Positions 1 through 6,147 of a DNA stretch of 7,810 nucleotides are shown piece after piece. The stretch comes from Dehalococcoidia bacterium (lineage in GTDB: Bacteria; Chloroflexota; Dehalococcoidia; JACVQG01), in contig JACVQG010000216.1 in the NCBI GenBank assembly GCA_015661045.1, positions 1-7,810 of the forward strand. Direction: 5' to 3'. Below the pieces are notes generated by a model. That model was not told the DNA's origin, made no database searches, and worked only from the letters and a program-made list of their open reading frames with translations. The first letter of the stretch is position 1; every line of letters begins with the position of its first letter. A program made the position numbers and the translations under genes.

Positions 1-45
1 CTTGCGACAAGCAGGTAGAATAATATTTATTGAAAGGATGCCAAA

Positions 46-1182
46 GTGAAAATTCCGTTCGTGGATTTAAAAAGACAGTATTCGGACATTAAAGAGGAGG
101 TATCGGAGAGGGTAGGTCACGCATTGCAAGGTATGCAACTATTCCTTGGCGAGAATGTCCAGTCCCTGGAAAAGGAGTTTGCTACCTATTGCGGTGTGCG
201 CTTCGGGGTTGGTGTGGGTTCAGGTACCGATGCCCTTCATGTGGCATTGCGAGCCTGTGGGATTGGCCCTGGAGACGAGGTCATCACTGTATCCCACACA
301 TTCTTCGCTACAACTGGAGCTATTGCCCTCACGGGTGCAGTACCTATTTTTGTAGACATAGACCCAGAGACATATTGTATGGACGCCTCCCAGGTAGTAG
401 AAAAGATAACGCCCAGAACTAAAGCTTTATTGCCGGTACATTTATACGGACACCCGGCAGATATGCAGCCAATCTTAGATATTGCTGAGCGACACAAATT
501 GTGGGTCATCGAAGATGCTTGTCAGTCTCATGGCGCTCAATACCACGGTAGGAAAATGGGCAGCTTGGGTCACATTGGCTGTTTTAGCTTCTATTTCACG
601 AAGAACCTCGGTGCCTATGGTGAGGGAGGGATGGCAGTCACTAACGACCCGCATTTAGCGGAGACCCTCAGTTGTTTGCGTAACCATGGTTCTCGAAGCA
701 AGTACGAACATCTACTATTAGGAATAAACGGACGGCTTGATGAAATCCAGGCGGCTATCCTACGTATCAAACTTCCCCTTCTGGATAAGTGTAATGCGAA
801 GAGAAGGGAGGTGGCAGCAATATATTCGGCTTGTCTTCCTCCCACTGTCGTGAAGCCGGTAGAGCGGCCGGGATGTTACCATGTATACCACCTCTATGTC
901 ATACGGACGCCGTGGCGCGATGAATTGAAGGAATGGCTCGGCCAACGAGGGATTGAAACAGGCATACACTATCCTATCCCTGTTCACTGGCAGAAAGCAT
1001 GTCAGAGCTACAGTAACGGACATAATCTGCCTGTCACTGAAAAAGCTGTCTCCGAAATTCTGTCGTTGCCGATGTACCCCGAGTTGAAAGCGGAAGAAGT
1101 GATATATATTTGCGATTGTATCAAAGAGTTCTTTGAAGCTAAAACCGCCAAGAAAAGCCGGGTTAGGAGGGAAAGCTTATGA
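46..1182 (+). CDS. DegT/DnrJ/EryC1/StrS-family PLP-dependent nucleotide-sugar aminotransferase
   Basis: This 378-residue protein has the full length and motif order of the sugar aminotransferases that transfer an amino group, usually from glutamate, to a keto group of a nucleotide-linked sugar. Visible motifs are GSGTDAL (58-64, cofactor phosphate region), EDACQSHGA (156-164, Asp157 facing the pyridine nitrogen of PLP), FTKNLGAYGEGG (184-195, with Lys186 as the expected Schiff-base lysine), GRLDEIQAA (229-237) and GIHYPIPVH (306-314). It should be cytoplasmic; no signal peptide or membrane segment is seen. The start is GTG at 46, preceded by AAAGGA at 33-38; the nearby ATG at 38 is out of frame. 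The stop overlaps the start of the downstream epimerase gene, so the two are probably translationally coupled. The sugar substrate cannot be assigned; FdtB/QdtB-, DesV- or WbpE-type 3-amino sugar enzymes are the nearest kinds by memory. Family assignment is secure, exact reaction is not. Confidence 0.93.
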   Translation: MKIPFVDLKRQYSDIKEEVSERVGHALQGMQLFLGENVQSLEKEFATYCGVRFGVGVGSGTDALHVALRACGIGPGDEVITVSHTFFATTGAIALTGAVPIFVDIDPETYCMDASQVVEKITPRTKALLPVHLYGHPADMQPILDIAERHKLWVIEDACQSHGAQYHGRKMGSLGHIGCFSFYFTKNLGAYGEGGMAVTNDPHLAETLSCLRNHGSRSKYEHLLLGINGRLDEIQAAILRIKLPLLDKCNAKRREVAAIYSACLPPTVVKPVERPGCYHVYHLYVIRTPWRDELKEWLGQRGIETGIHYPIPVHWQKACQSYSNGHNLPVTEKAVSEILSLPMYPELKAEEVIYICDCIKEFFEAKTAKKSRVRRESL

Positions 1183-2216
1183 ATAAGTTGCGAAGCATCC
1201 TGGTTACAGGTGGCGCCGGCTTTGTGGGTAGCCATTTGATAGAACGACTTTTGTCCCGGGGCCGCATGATTGTTTGCCTGGACAATTTCACTAATGAGAG
1301 CTATTCCGCTGACTTCAAACGGCAAAATGTTGTCCTTTTCAGAGGGCAACCGAATTTCACTCTGATCGAAGGGGACCTAAGGAACCAGACCTTCTTGGAT
1401 AAGGTGTTTTCTGAGCACCACTTTGAAAGCGTCGTTCACCTCGCAGGGATGGCTGGAGTAAGGCTCTCTGTGGAGAAGCCTTACCTATACGACGAATCAA
1501 ACATATGGGCTACCATCAATTTACTTGAGGAGTGCCGGAAAACGCCTCCTGAGCGTTTTGTTCTTGCTTCATCCTCCTCAGTGTACGGAAACGACAACCA
1601 GGTACCCTTTTGTGAAAACCAACTCCCACACCCCGTTTCCCCTTACGGAGCGTCGAAAGCAGCGGCCGAGCTCTTCTGTCAGGCATACTATACGCTTTAC
1701 GGCGTTCCGCTGACAATTCTGCGCTTTTTCACCGTATACGGTCCCCGGCAAAGACCAGATATGGCCATTTATAAATTCACCCGTGCGATCACGCGAGGCG
1801 AACCTGTGCGCTTATTCGGAAACGGAGAATCCAGTAGAGATTATACATATGTCACTGATATTGTTGACGGAATTGAAAAAAGTATGTCAGCCAGCGATAA
1901 GGGTTGTCAGATATTTAATCTTGGAAGTGGACGTCCGGTGACCTTGAAGCACTTGATCGAGACTATAGAAAGATGCGTGAACAAAAAGGCTAAGATCGAG
2001 TTTCTTCCCGAGCAACCGGGAGATGTTGATGTGACTCTGGCTGACATTTCTAAAGCTAAGAACATGCTTGGATACAACCCCCGTACAACCATAGAAGATG
2101 GTATTTCGTTCTTTGTGCAATGGTACCGTTCAAATTATGATCAAATCAAAGGACTGTCGAGAAGGAGGGGTAGCATTGCACCCAGGATGATTGTTGACCA
2201 GTCGTCCATAAGGTAA
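1179..2216 (+). CDS. NAD-dependent UDP-sugar epimerase, UDP-glucuronate 4-epimerase-like
   Basis: This is a 345-residue extended short-chain dehydrogenase/epimerase. The Rossmann glycine motif GGAGFVGS lies at 11-18, the SSSSVYG strand at 131-137, the catalytic YGASK (Tyr156, Lys160) at 156-160, and the substrate-side motif FFTVYGPRQRPDMA at 183-196, followed by SRDYTYVTDIVDGI (219-232). The DNF region at 35-37 and the FGNGESSRDYTYV segment resemble UDP-glucuronate 4-epimerases more than GalE or dTDP-glucose dehydratase. Expected role: NAD-dependent inversion or oxidation at C4 of a UDP-sugar in the cytoplasm, feeding surface polysaccharide synthesis. The ATG at 1179 overlaps the aminotransferase stop (ATGA) and has AGGAGGG at 1165-1171, an ideal spacing. 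The last 20 or so residues, rich in Arg and Ser, look like an added tail beyond the usual fold. UDP-glucose 4-epimerase or a 4,6-dehydratase is the main alternative. Confidence 0.9.
   Translation: MNKLRSILVTGGAGFVGSHLIERLLSRGRMIVCLDNFTNESYSADFKRQNVVLFRGQPNFTLIEGDLRNQTFLDKVFSEHHFESVVHLAGMAGVRLSVEKPYLYDESNIWATINLLEECRKTPPERFVLASSSSVYGNDNQVPFCENQLPHPVSPYGASKAAAELFCQAYYTLYGVPLTILRFFTVYGPRQRPDMAIYKFTRAITRGEPVRLFGNGESSRDYTYVTDIVDGIEKSMSASDKGCQIFNLGSGRPVTLKHLIETIERCVNKKAKIEFLPEQPGDVDVTLADISKAKNMLGYNPRTTIEDGISFFVQWYRSNYDQIKGLSRRRGSIAPRMIVDQSSIR
2162..2170 (+). promoter_or_regulatory. Strong Shine-Dalgarno-like site inside the 3' end of the epimerase gene, without a gene to serve
   Basis: AAGGAGGGG lies about 45 bases before the epimerase stop. 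The only nearby starts give nothing: a TTG at 2176 is closed by a stop four codons later, and the ATG at 2187 is in the epimerase frame. It may be a chance run coding Arg-Arg-Gly, or the remnant of a translation signal for a third operon gene that has been lost. Confidence 0.3.
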
Positions 2217-2377
2217 AAAACATTGCGCAACTACGCTACCCAGATGCAAGCATACAATAATAAAACATGGTCGCACCTATGTGTCAGTTTGTGGCCACCT
2301 CGCTGCACCATGGGTTTGTACACGACACTCATTAGATAGGTATGGTCTCTATTCTCACGAAAATTGAATCCCTCTAC

Positions 2378-2408
2378 ATCCCCCTTACTTAAGCGGACTC
2401 AGGGGGAT
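2378..2408. repeat. Palindromic hairpin ATCCCCCT / AGGGGGAT
   Basis: An 8-bp perfect inverted repeat (2378-2385 with 2401-2408) encloses a 15-base loop. AATCCCCCTT-type ends pairing with AAGGGGGATT are typical of small non-autonomous palindromic elements scattered through many bacterial genomes. It could serve as a bidirectional terminator, but no T-run follows on either strand. Confidence 0.5.
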
Positions 2409-2510
2409 TTAAACCACTCTCTTTAAGAAGTGATACTTTCATCCTTCGTGGTGCCCTGCACAACTGGGCATGGACGATTCTTCTTTCATCCCGTCGAAAA
2501 CAGATTGCCG

Positions 2511-2606
2511 TGTTTGCGAGGAACGAAGTGACGAAGTCCCGAGTAATCGGGACTCCTCAGTTTAGAGGTTCGCTAAAAAGGCAAGAGATTGCTTCGCTGG
2601 CAACGA
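2511..2606. repeat. Composite interspersed palindromic repeat (GCGAGGAACGAAGTGACGAAG type)
   Basis: The left part (about 2514-2536) reads as the widely seen intergenic repeat with the core GCGAGGAACGAAGTGACG. It runs into a perfect 8-bp hairpin, AGTCCCGA (2535-2542) with TCGGGACT (2547-2554), closed by the loop GTAA. The right part (2585-2606), GAGATTGCTTCGCTGGCAAC, is a shortened copy of the same family in the opposite orientation. Together they look like a decayed inverted pair. From memory, such repeats are abundant between genes in Dehalococcoidia and several other groups. Confidence 0.55.
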
Positions 2607-2711
2607 CGATGGGATGTATCCGCATTTTCATTTTAGTGAGAATGGGGAGAGAAGATTGGCTCCGCTTGCGGCCATACGTATTCGAGTGCTTATTTTTGAC
2701 TGCTAAGGTTC

Positions 2712-2747
2712 ACCTGACATCATAGTTGTTGCCTGCCATGTACAGGT
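2712..2747 (-). other. Imperfect hairpin immediately after galU
   Basis: ACCTGACAT (2712-2720) pairs with ATGTACAGGT (2738-2747) as nine base pairs with one bulged A, around a 17-base loop. It begins three bases after the galU stop in the direction of transcription. It could slow or end transcription of the regulator-kinase-galU operon, but the sequence after the stem has no T-run, so it is not called a terminator. Confidence 0.3.
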
Positions 2748-2749
2748 AA

Positions 2750-3625
2750 TTACACAAGTTCCGGTTGCATGGATGTACGGAGGTAGCTCTTGATCTCTGG
2801 TCCAACTTCGGGATGCCTTAGCGCCAGTGCTATGGTGGCTTTAAGCCACTCTATGGGAGTGCCGGCGTCATACCTTGTCCCATCGAACTCTACGGCATAG
2901 ATCTTTTCCCGGGAGAGAAGACGACGCAAGCCGTCCGTAAGCTGAATTTCCTGCCCTTTCCCTGGTGGAGTGACCTTTAATGCATCGAAAATACTGGGTT
3001 GCAGAACGTATCTGCCTACGATGGCCAAATCTGATGGGGCTTGCTCAGGGAGTGGTTTCTCTACCAGATCCATTACCTGATACAAATGGTCCCCGATTTT
3101 GTTGGGGGTAATGATTCCATATCGTTTCGTTTCCTCATGTTGAACACGTTGCACTGCCAGAATGCAGCCGCCAAGCTCCTTATAGGCATCAAGTAGCTGG
3201 CTGATTACCGGATGTGCGGCCACAAAGATGTCGTCAGGAAGGAAGAGACCAAACGGTTCCTTACCAACTACGACTTCAGCCATTAGTACGGCATGACCCA
3301 AACCCAGTGGCTGCTTCTGTCTCACATAGACAATGTCGACCATATTGGAAAGATGGCAGACACATTTCAATAGCTTCATTTCACCCCGCTGTTGCAGGAG
3401 ATTTTCTAATTCGCCAGAACGATCAAAATAGTCTTCAATGGCCTGTTTGCCCTGCGATGTCACAAGGACCAAGTCGTGAAGCCCGGCAGCCAGGGCTTCT
3501 TCCACTGCGTATTGGATAATCGGCTTGTCTACCAGTGGCAGCATTTCTTTCGGCTGACTTTTGGTGATCGGCAAGAACCTGGTTCCACGCCCTGCTGCCG
3601 GTACTACTGCTTTACGAACTTCCAT
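2750..3625 (-). CDS. galU: UTP-glucose-1-phosphate uridylyltransferase (UDP-glucose pyrophosphorylase)
   Basis: GalU joins UTP and glucose-1-phosphate to give UDP-glucose and pyrophosphate, the entry point to UDP-galactose, UDP-glucuronate and glucosyl donors for surface glycans. The 291 residues match the bacterial GalU length. The nucleotide-binding signature AAGRGTRFLPITKSQPKEML runs over 10-29 and is followed by PLVDKPIIQYAVEEA. Further hallmarks are RQKQPLGLGHAV (102-113), LPDD (129-132, metal/nucleotide region), VEKP (188-191), GRYVL (204-208), GKGQEIQLTD (222-231) and YDAGTPIEWL (252-261). It is a soluble cytoplasmic enzyme. The start is ATG at 3625 with GGGAGGAG at 3628-3635, somewhat close, within the 11-base gap to the kinase stop. 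It is the third gene of the regulator-kinase-galU run, so its expression probably follows that of the two-component pair. Its product is a plausible precursor for the epimerase encoded nearby. Confidence 0.95.
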   Translation of the reverse strand: MEVRKAVVPAAGRGTRFLPITKSQPKEMLPLVDKPIIQYAVEEALAAGLHDLVLVTSQGKQAIEDYFDRSGELENLLQQRGEMKLLKCVCHLSNMVDIVYVRQKQPLGLGHAVLMAEVVVGKEPFGLFLPDDIFVAAHPVISQLLDAYKELGGCILAVQRVQHEETKRYGIITPNKIGDHLYQVMDLVEKPLPEQAPSDLAIVGRYVLQPSIFDALKVTPPGKGQEIQLTDGLRRLLSREKIYAVEFDGTRYDAGTPIEWLKATIALALRHPEVGPEIKSYLRTSMQPELV

Positions 3626-3636
3626 GACTCCTCCCG

Positions 3637-4407
3637 CTAATTTGTAATTGCTTTTGGATGGCTGTCTATCCTGTATCCTGGAATAGTAAACAAGAATGTG
3701 CTGCCCTTTTCCAACCGGCTTTCTGCCCAGATACTTCCCCCGTAGTCTTCTACTATCGCTTTACAGATGTAGAGACCAATACCCATTCCCAGAACGAATG
3801 GAGATGCAAAGGGCAGATGCGGCAGGCGAGTGGAATGTTTCAGAGAGCAGCCTGACAATCCGTCCAGTTTGTGAACATATTCCAGGGTGACTTCTATGAC
3901 CCCACCGTTGGGTGAGTACTTGACGGCATTGCCTATTAAGTTCGTTAGCACCAGGCTTACCCTTTTCTCATCAAGATAGAATTTCGGCATGATCCTGGGT
4001 ACCTTGGCCTTCAGAGTGTGGAGCGGTGCTTCGCACTTCATTTCCAGAGTTGTCGACTTGATCAGGGATGGAAGAGAAATGATATGGGGAAGGTCGCTAC
4101 AGATACTTTGCCCTACCCGGTAGCACTCCAGAGAGTTTTGCACCAGCCGCGCTAATCTACGGGATATCCGTTCAATCCCGAGGATGTACTGCTGTTCCTG
4201 CTCGTGAGAGATTGGGCCAAGCGCTCCTTTAAGGGTTGAAATATAACTCTGTATGGTACCCAAAGGGGATAGAAGCTCGTGAGATAAGATAGCCATTCCA
4301 CTATAATCTATAGTCGCTGTGAAGGGCAAAGATGTACTCGCCCTTTGCATAACAGAACCAGGTTCCCGGCCTGAAGGTATAGTAGTTTGGTAGTTCTTCA
4401 ATAACAT
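3637..4407 (-). CDS. Small soluble sensor histidine kinase (KdpD-like core) lacking a recognisable G1 box
   Basis: This 256-residue protein has a histidine kinase core and almost nothing else. The phosphoacceptor motif SHELLSPLG (42-50, His43) begins the dimerisation helices. The N box [14 protein letters not shown] is at 156-169, and the G2 box [18 protein letters not shown] at 207-224, followed by GSTFLFTIP (235-243). Between N box and G2 box the usual DxGxG (G1) and F-box residues are not found; residues 170-206 read instead as a short unrelated linker. The Arg usually seen in HELR(T/S)PL is Leu here. There is no transmembrane segment and only about 35 residues before the H box, so the signal is likely intracellular or comes from a partner protein. 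ATG at 4407 has AGGAG at 4415-4419. It follows the regulator gene by 27 bases and is its likely partner. Loss of G1 could weaken ATP binding; an altered but active site is also possible. Confidence 0.85.
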   Translation of the reverse strand: MLLKNYQTTIPSGREPGSVMQRASTSLPFTATIDYSGMAILSHELLSPLGTIQSYISTLKGALGPISHEQEQQYILGIERISRRLARLVQNSLECYRVGQSICSDLPHIISLPSLIKSTTLEMKCEAPLHTLKAKVPRIMPKFYLDEKRVSLVLTNLIGNAVKYSPNGGVIEVTLEYVHKLDGLSGCSLKHSTRLPHLPFASPFVLGMGIGLYICKAIVEDYGGSIWAESRLEKGSTFLFTIPGYRIDSHPKAITN

Positions 4408-4434
4408 ATTAATACTCCTGTTGTCTTAGCGTGT

Positions 4435-5124
4435 TCAGGGTTCAGCAGTCAGCCGGTAGCCGATGCCCCTTTCGGTCAAAATATACTTGGGATTCTTGGG
4501 GTCTTCTTCGATTTTTCGGCGCAAATAGAGAATATGAAGCTTGATATATTCCCTCTCATTGATATATGCAGGACCCCATACGCGAAGAAGCAGTTCTTTA
4601 TGTCCAATTACTTTTTCCTGGTTGCGCGCTAAATAGCTTAACAAGCGGAATTCAGTGGGTGAAAGCTTTACTTTTCGACCTTCAACCGATACTATATGCG
4701 TTCTCAGGTCAACACGCAGTCCATTACAGCTAAAGATACTCGGCTCATCTGTCTGCTTGTTCTTGTTGCGTTGAAGAACAGCTCTGATTCGAGCCACGAG
4801 TTCTCGATGATCAAGAGGCTTGGTGATATAGTCATCGGCTCCGAGTTCAAAACCCCGAACAATATCGCTTTTGTCGTTTTTACCGCTGACAATTATGATT
4901 GGGATATCACACGCTTCGCGAATACGACGACAGGTCTCCCAGCCATCCATTCCTGGAAGCATTAAGTCTAACAGGATCAGGACAGGCCGATAATTATATA
5001 GAAAGCGCACACCCTCCGCACCAGTAGCAGCTAATAGTGGTTCAAAACCCGCCTGAGCTAGCCAGTCTTTGTAGAGTGTCCTTGTTTCCAGATTGTCTTC
5101 TATTACCAAGATCCGTGTGACCAT
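4435..5124 (-). CDS. OmpR/PhoB-family (KdpE-like) response regulator
   Basis: This 229-residue regulator has a receiver domain (about 3-118) and a winged-helix DNA-binding domain (about 128-226). The acidic pocket is Glu9-Asp10, the phospho-acceptor Asp53 sits in LLDLMLPGMDGWE, Ser80 is the switch hydroxyl, and Lys102 lies in DDYITKP. The output domain shows LSPTEFRLLSYLARN (154-168), a recognition helix around YIKLHILYLRRKIEEDP (193-209), and the wing ILTERGIGYRL (215-225), all typical. It should bind direct-repeat DNA as a dimer after phosphorylation by the adjacent kinase. The start at 5124 is supported by AGGAGGT at 5132-5138 with seven bases of spacing. It is the first gene of the regulator-kinase-galU run. 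Direct repeats upstream suggest that it controls its own promoter. The target genes beyond that are not shown by the sequence; galU is a likely one because it is co-transcribed. Confidence 0.95.
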   Translation of the reverse strand: MVTRILVIEDNLETRTLYKDWLAQAGFEPLLAATGAEGVRFLYNYRPVLILLDLMLPGMDGWETCRRIREACDIPIIIVSGKNDKSDIVRGFELGADDYITKPLDHRELVARIRAVLQRNKNKQTDEPSIFSCNGLRVDLRTHIVSVEGRKVKLSPTEFRLLSYLARNQEKVIGHKELLLRVWGPAYINEREYIKLHILYLRRKIEEDPKNPKYILTERGIGYRLTAEP

Positions 5125-5169
5125 TTAACTTACCTCCTCTCTCTTGGTTCTTACGCCGTTCGAAGTAGA

Positions 5170-5179
5170 CTTGTACAAG
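5170..5179. promoter_or_regulatory. Perfect 10-bp palindrome CTTGTACAAG in the regulator leader
   Basis: CTTGTACAAG is self-complementary over all ten bases and lies 46-55 bases before the response-regulator start, probably within its untranslated leader. It could be an operator for a dimeric repressor. Its length alone does not exclude chance. Confidence 0.3.
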
Positions 5180-5211
5180 GTTGTTGGGTATTTTTTACTG
5201 TCGGTATCTCT

Positions 5212-5240
5212 AATATAATCTACGTAAAGATTTGGTTTAT
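5212..5240 (-). promoter_or_regulatory. Candidate promoter of the regulator-kinase-galU operon
   Basis: On the minus strand, a -10-like TATATT (5212-5217, five of six matches to TATAAT) lies 17 bases after a poor -35 element, ATAAAC (5235-5240). A weak -35 is common at promoters activated by OmpR-type regulators, which fits the direct repeats just upstream. Transcription would start near 5205, giving a leader of about 80 bases. Confidence 0.3.
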
Positions 5241-5250
5241 GAAATATTTC
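5241..5250. promoter_or_regulatory. Perfect 10-bp palindrome GAAATATTTC beside the candidate -35
   Basis: GAAATATTTC is fully self-complementary and directly abuts the candidate -35 element, between it and the 11-bp direct repeats. An operator role is possible, but the sequence is A/T-rich and could arise by chance. Confidence 0.3.
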
Positions 5251-5257
5251 TCCTTCG

Positions 5258-5279
5258 CCTTTTTTTAACCTCTTCCTAA
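5258..5279 (-). promoter_or_regulatory. Tandem 11-bp direct repeats, candidate OmpR/PhoB-type binding site
   Basis: On the minus strand TTAGGAAGAGG is followed without a gap by TTAAAAAAAGG, matching at eight of eleven positions. An 11-bp period is the spacing used by tandem monomers of OmpR/PhoB-family regulators. A weaker third unit may lie at 5280-5290. The site is 18 bases upstream of the candidate -35 and about 135 bases from the start of a regulator of exactly this family, so autoregulation is the simplest reading. Confidence 0.4.
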
Positions 5280-5632
5280 CTTTTTATCTTACTTCGAATA
5301 TCTTAATGCAGTCGGGTGCAAGTCCTGGTGCCTAAGGTCTCAATCAGAGTTCCCAAACAGTACAAATTTTGTGGAACTTTCAAAATACTTTTAGTGATTG
5401 ATAGCTTTGGCTGCTCCGTGAATAAGAATAGCTATAGAATCATGCAAAAGGTACCTGGTCGGTGCATGTCAAAGGGAGGTATTTTGTGGGTCATTCAGAA
5501 TTGTTAAGGATTGATTCAGTTTCATAATCTCGTTATTCAACTCTAGTTCAGGATTGGTGGTTAAACTATCGTTTAGTGCTGGTTTAATTATAGGCTGCCC
5601 AGCTAAGAGTGACTACATTAAATGGGCAATAA

Positions 5633-5700
5633 CACCTTGATACAACAGGGTGACACAAGGAAGGGGGGCCGGGCTCGAAGAGGCGGATCAGTGTTCTGAT
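5633..5700 (+). other. Cluster of small hairpins around a G-rich run, possible structured RNA
   Basis: CACCTTG (5633-5639) pairs with CAGGGTG (5646-5652), with one G-T pair and a 6-base loop. A G-rich stretch (5659-5673) follows, then ATCAG (5687-5691) with CTGAT (5696-5700) around the tetraloop TGTT. GGATCA at 5685 can instead pair with TGATCC about 30 bases later. No known RNA family is recognised and no terminator follows, so this is only a structural observation. Confidence 0.2.
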
Positions 5701-5826
5701 ACAAAAATTCATTGCATGATCCTGGTAGTTTCTTGAATACATCACGGTAGCTGTATTACTTACCTCATATTGTAACGGTCTTCAGACTCAGGACACTGGT
5801 GATTAATTGCCTAAGTCAGCGTAAAT

Positions 5827-5889
5827 GGATTCTTCGCTATGCGTAAAATGGTGTCATACTTTGTCACCCTGGGCGGAGCGAAGTGTTCT
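5827..5889. repeat. Degenerate inverted interspersed repeat (GGATTCTTCGCT ... GGCGGAGCGAAG)
   Basis: The left arm, beginning GGATTCTTCGCTATGCG (5828), and the right arm TGTCACCCTGGGCGGAGCGAAG (5862-5883) are two opposite-facing copies of the common intergenic repeat whose usual form includes TTCGCTTCGCTCAGAATGACA. CTTCGCT on the left pairs with AGCGAAG on the right. Several mismatches show that it is an old, decayed copy. Its only likely effect is an imperfect RNA hairpin. Confidence 0.45.
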
Positions 5890-6147
5890 ATGTTTGCCAT
5901 ATTACCGGACAAAACTTCGCAACTTAGCATTAATATGTAAGCAATTCTCCTTCGGTATGGTATCCGTTTCCGTATCATTGTGATAGACCCTTAACATATA
6001 GTGTCAGAGAAGACATCGTGGTTGTGGCGAGATCAGTTGTCATCAAAACATTGTCTTATGAAGCGTATGCCTTGGGATTGGGCAAGTACCCAAATTCAGG
6101 ATCACACAGGAATACTAGCGTCTGGACTGCGCTGAGGAGTAACAGGC

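Larger units (their letters stand above)
2217..2749. other. Convergent intergenic region without a supported gene, rich in hairpin repeats
   Basis: The epimerase operon and the minus-strand galU operon end facing each other here. No reading frame has a convincing start, ribosome site or protein-like composition. The region holds a C-rich/G-rich hairpin at 2378-2408, a composite palindromic repeat at about 2511-2606, an imperfect hairpin just after galU, a weaker pairing of CATGGT (2266-2271) with ACCATG (2307-2312) around the palindrome GTGGCCAC (2291-2298), and a 9-base direct repeat CTTTCATCC at 2436 and 2483. No stem followed by a clear T-run, the standard intrinsic terminator, is visible on either strand. 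Confidence 0.75.
5125..6147. other. Intergenic region of about 1 kb without a supported protein gene
   Basis: This lies between two divergent genes, the minus-strand response regulator and the plus-strand helix-turn-helix gene. The part next to the regulator (5132-5290) holds its ribosome site, palindromes, direct repeats and a weak promoter. The middle (about 5500-5730) includes small hairpins at 5633-5652 and 5687-5700 flanking a G-rich run. A degenerate palindromic repeat lies at 5827-5889. Before the helix-turn-helix gene, TTGGG (6078-6082) pairs with CCCAA (6089-6093). The short reading frames here have no ribosome site or recognisable domain, and I see no tRNA, riboswitch or known RNA that can be named. 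Confidence 0.7.

Noticed and set aside
1..45. A promoter just before the aminotransferase gene (TTGCGA and TAATAT)
   Set aside because: The spacing is only 13 bases, too short for a standard promoter; the operon may begin before the window.
2510..2725. A 71-codon plus-strand reading frame in the convergent gap
   Set aside because: It is built largely from the palindromic repeat, has no ribosome site and shows no protein domain.
2712..2747. An intrinsic terminator for the galU operon
   Set aside because: The stem has a bulge and a long loop and is not followed by a T-run on the minus strand, so only a hairpin is reported.
3784..3900. A frameshift as the reason for the missing G1 box in the kinase
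   Set aside because: Neither alternative frame on that strand encodes a DxGxG-like sequence, and the frame resumes correctly with the G2 box.
5313..5329. A tRNA T-arm-like sequence (TCGGG TGCAAGT CCTGG)
   Set aside because: The stem needs two G-T pairs, and no acceptor, D-arm or anticodon arm can be found upstream.
5316..5507. A 63-codon plus-strand reading frame starting with GTG
   Set aside because: It has no Shine-Dalgarno, an unremarkable composition and no recognisable motif; it is left as non-coding.
2217..6147. A CRISPR array or intact insertion sequence in the long gaps
   Set aside because: There are no regularly spaced direct repeats and no transposase-like frame; the repeats found are isolated palindromes.
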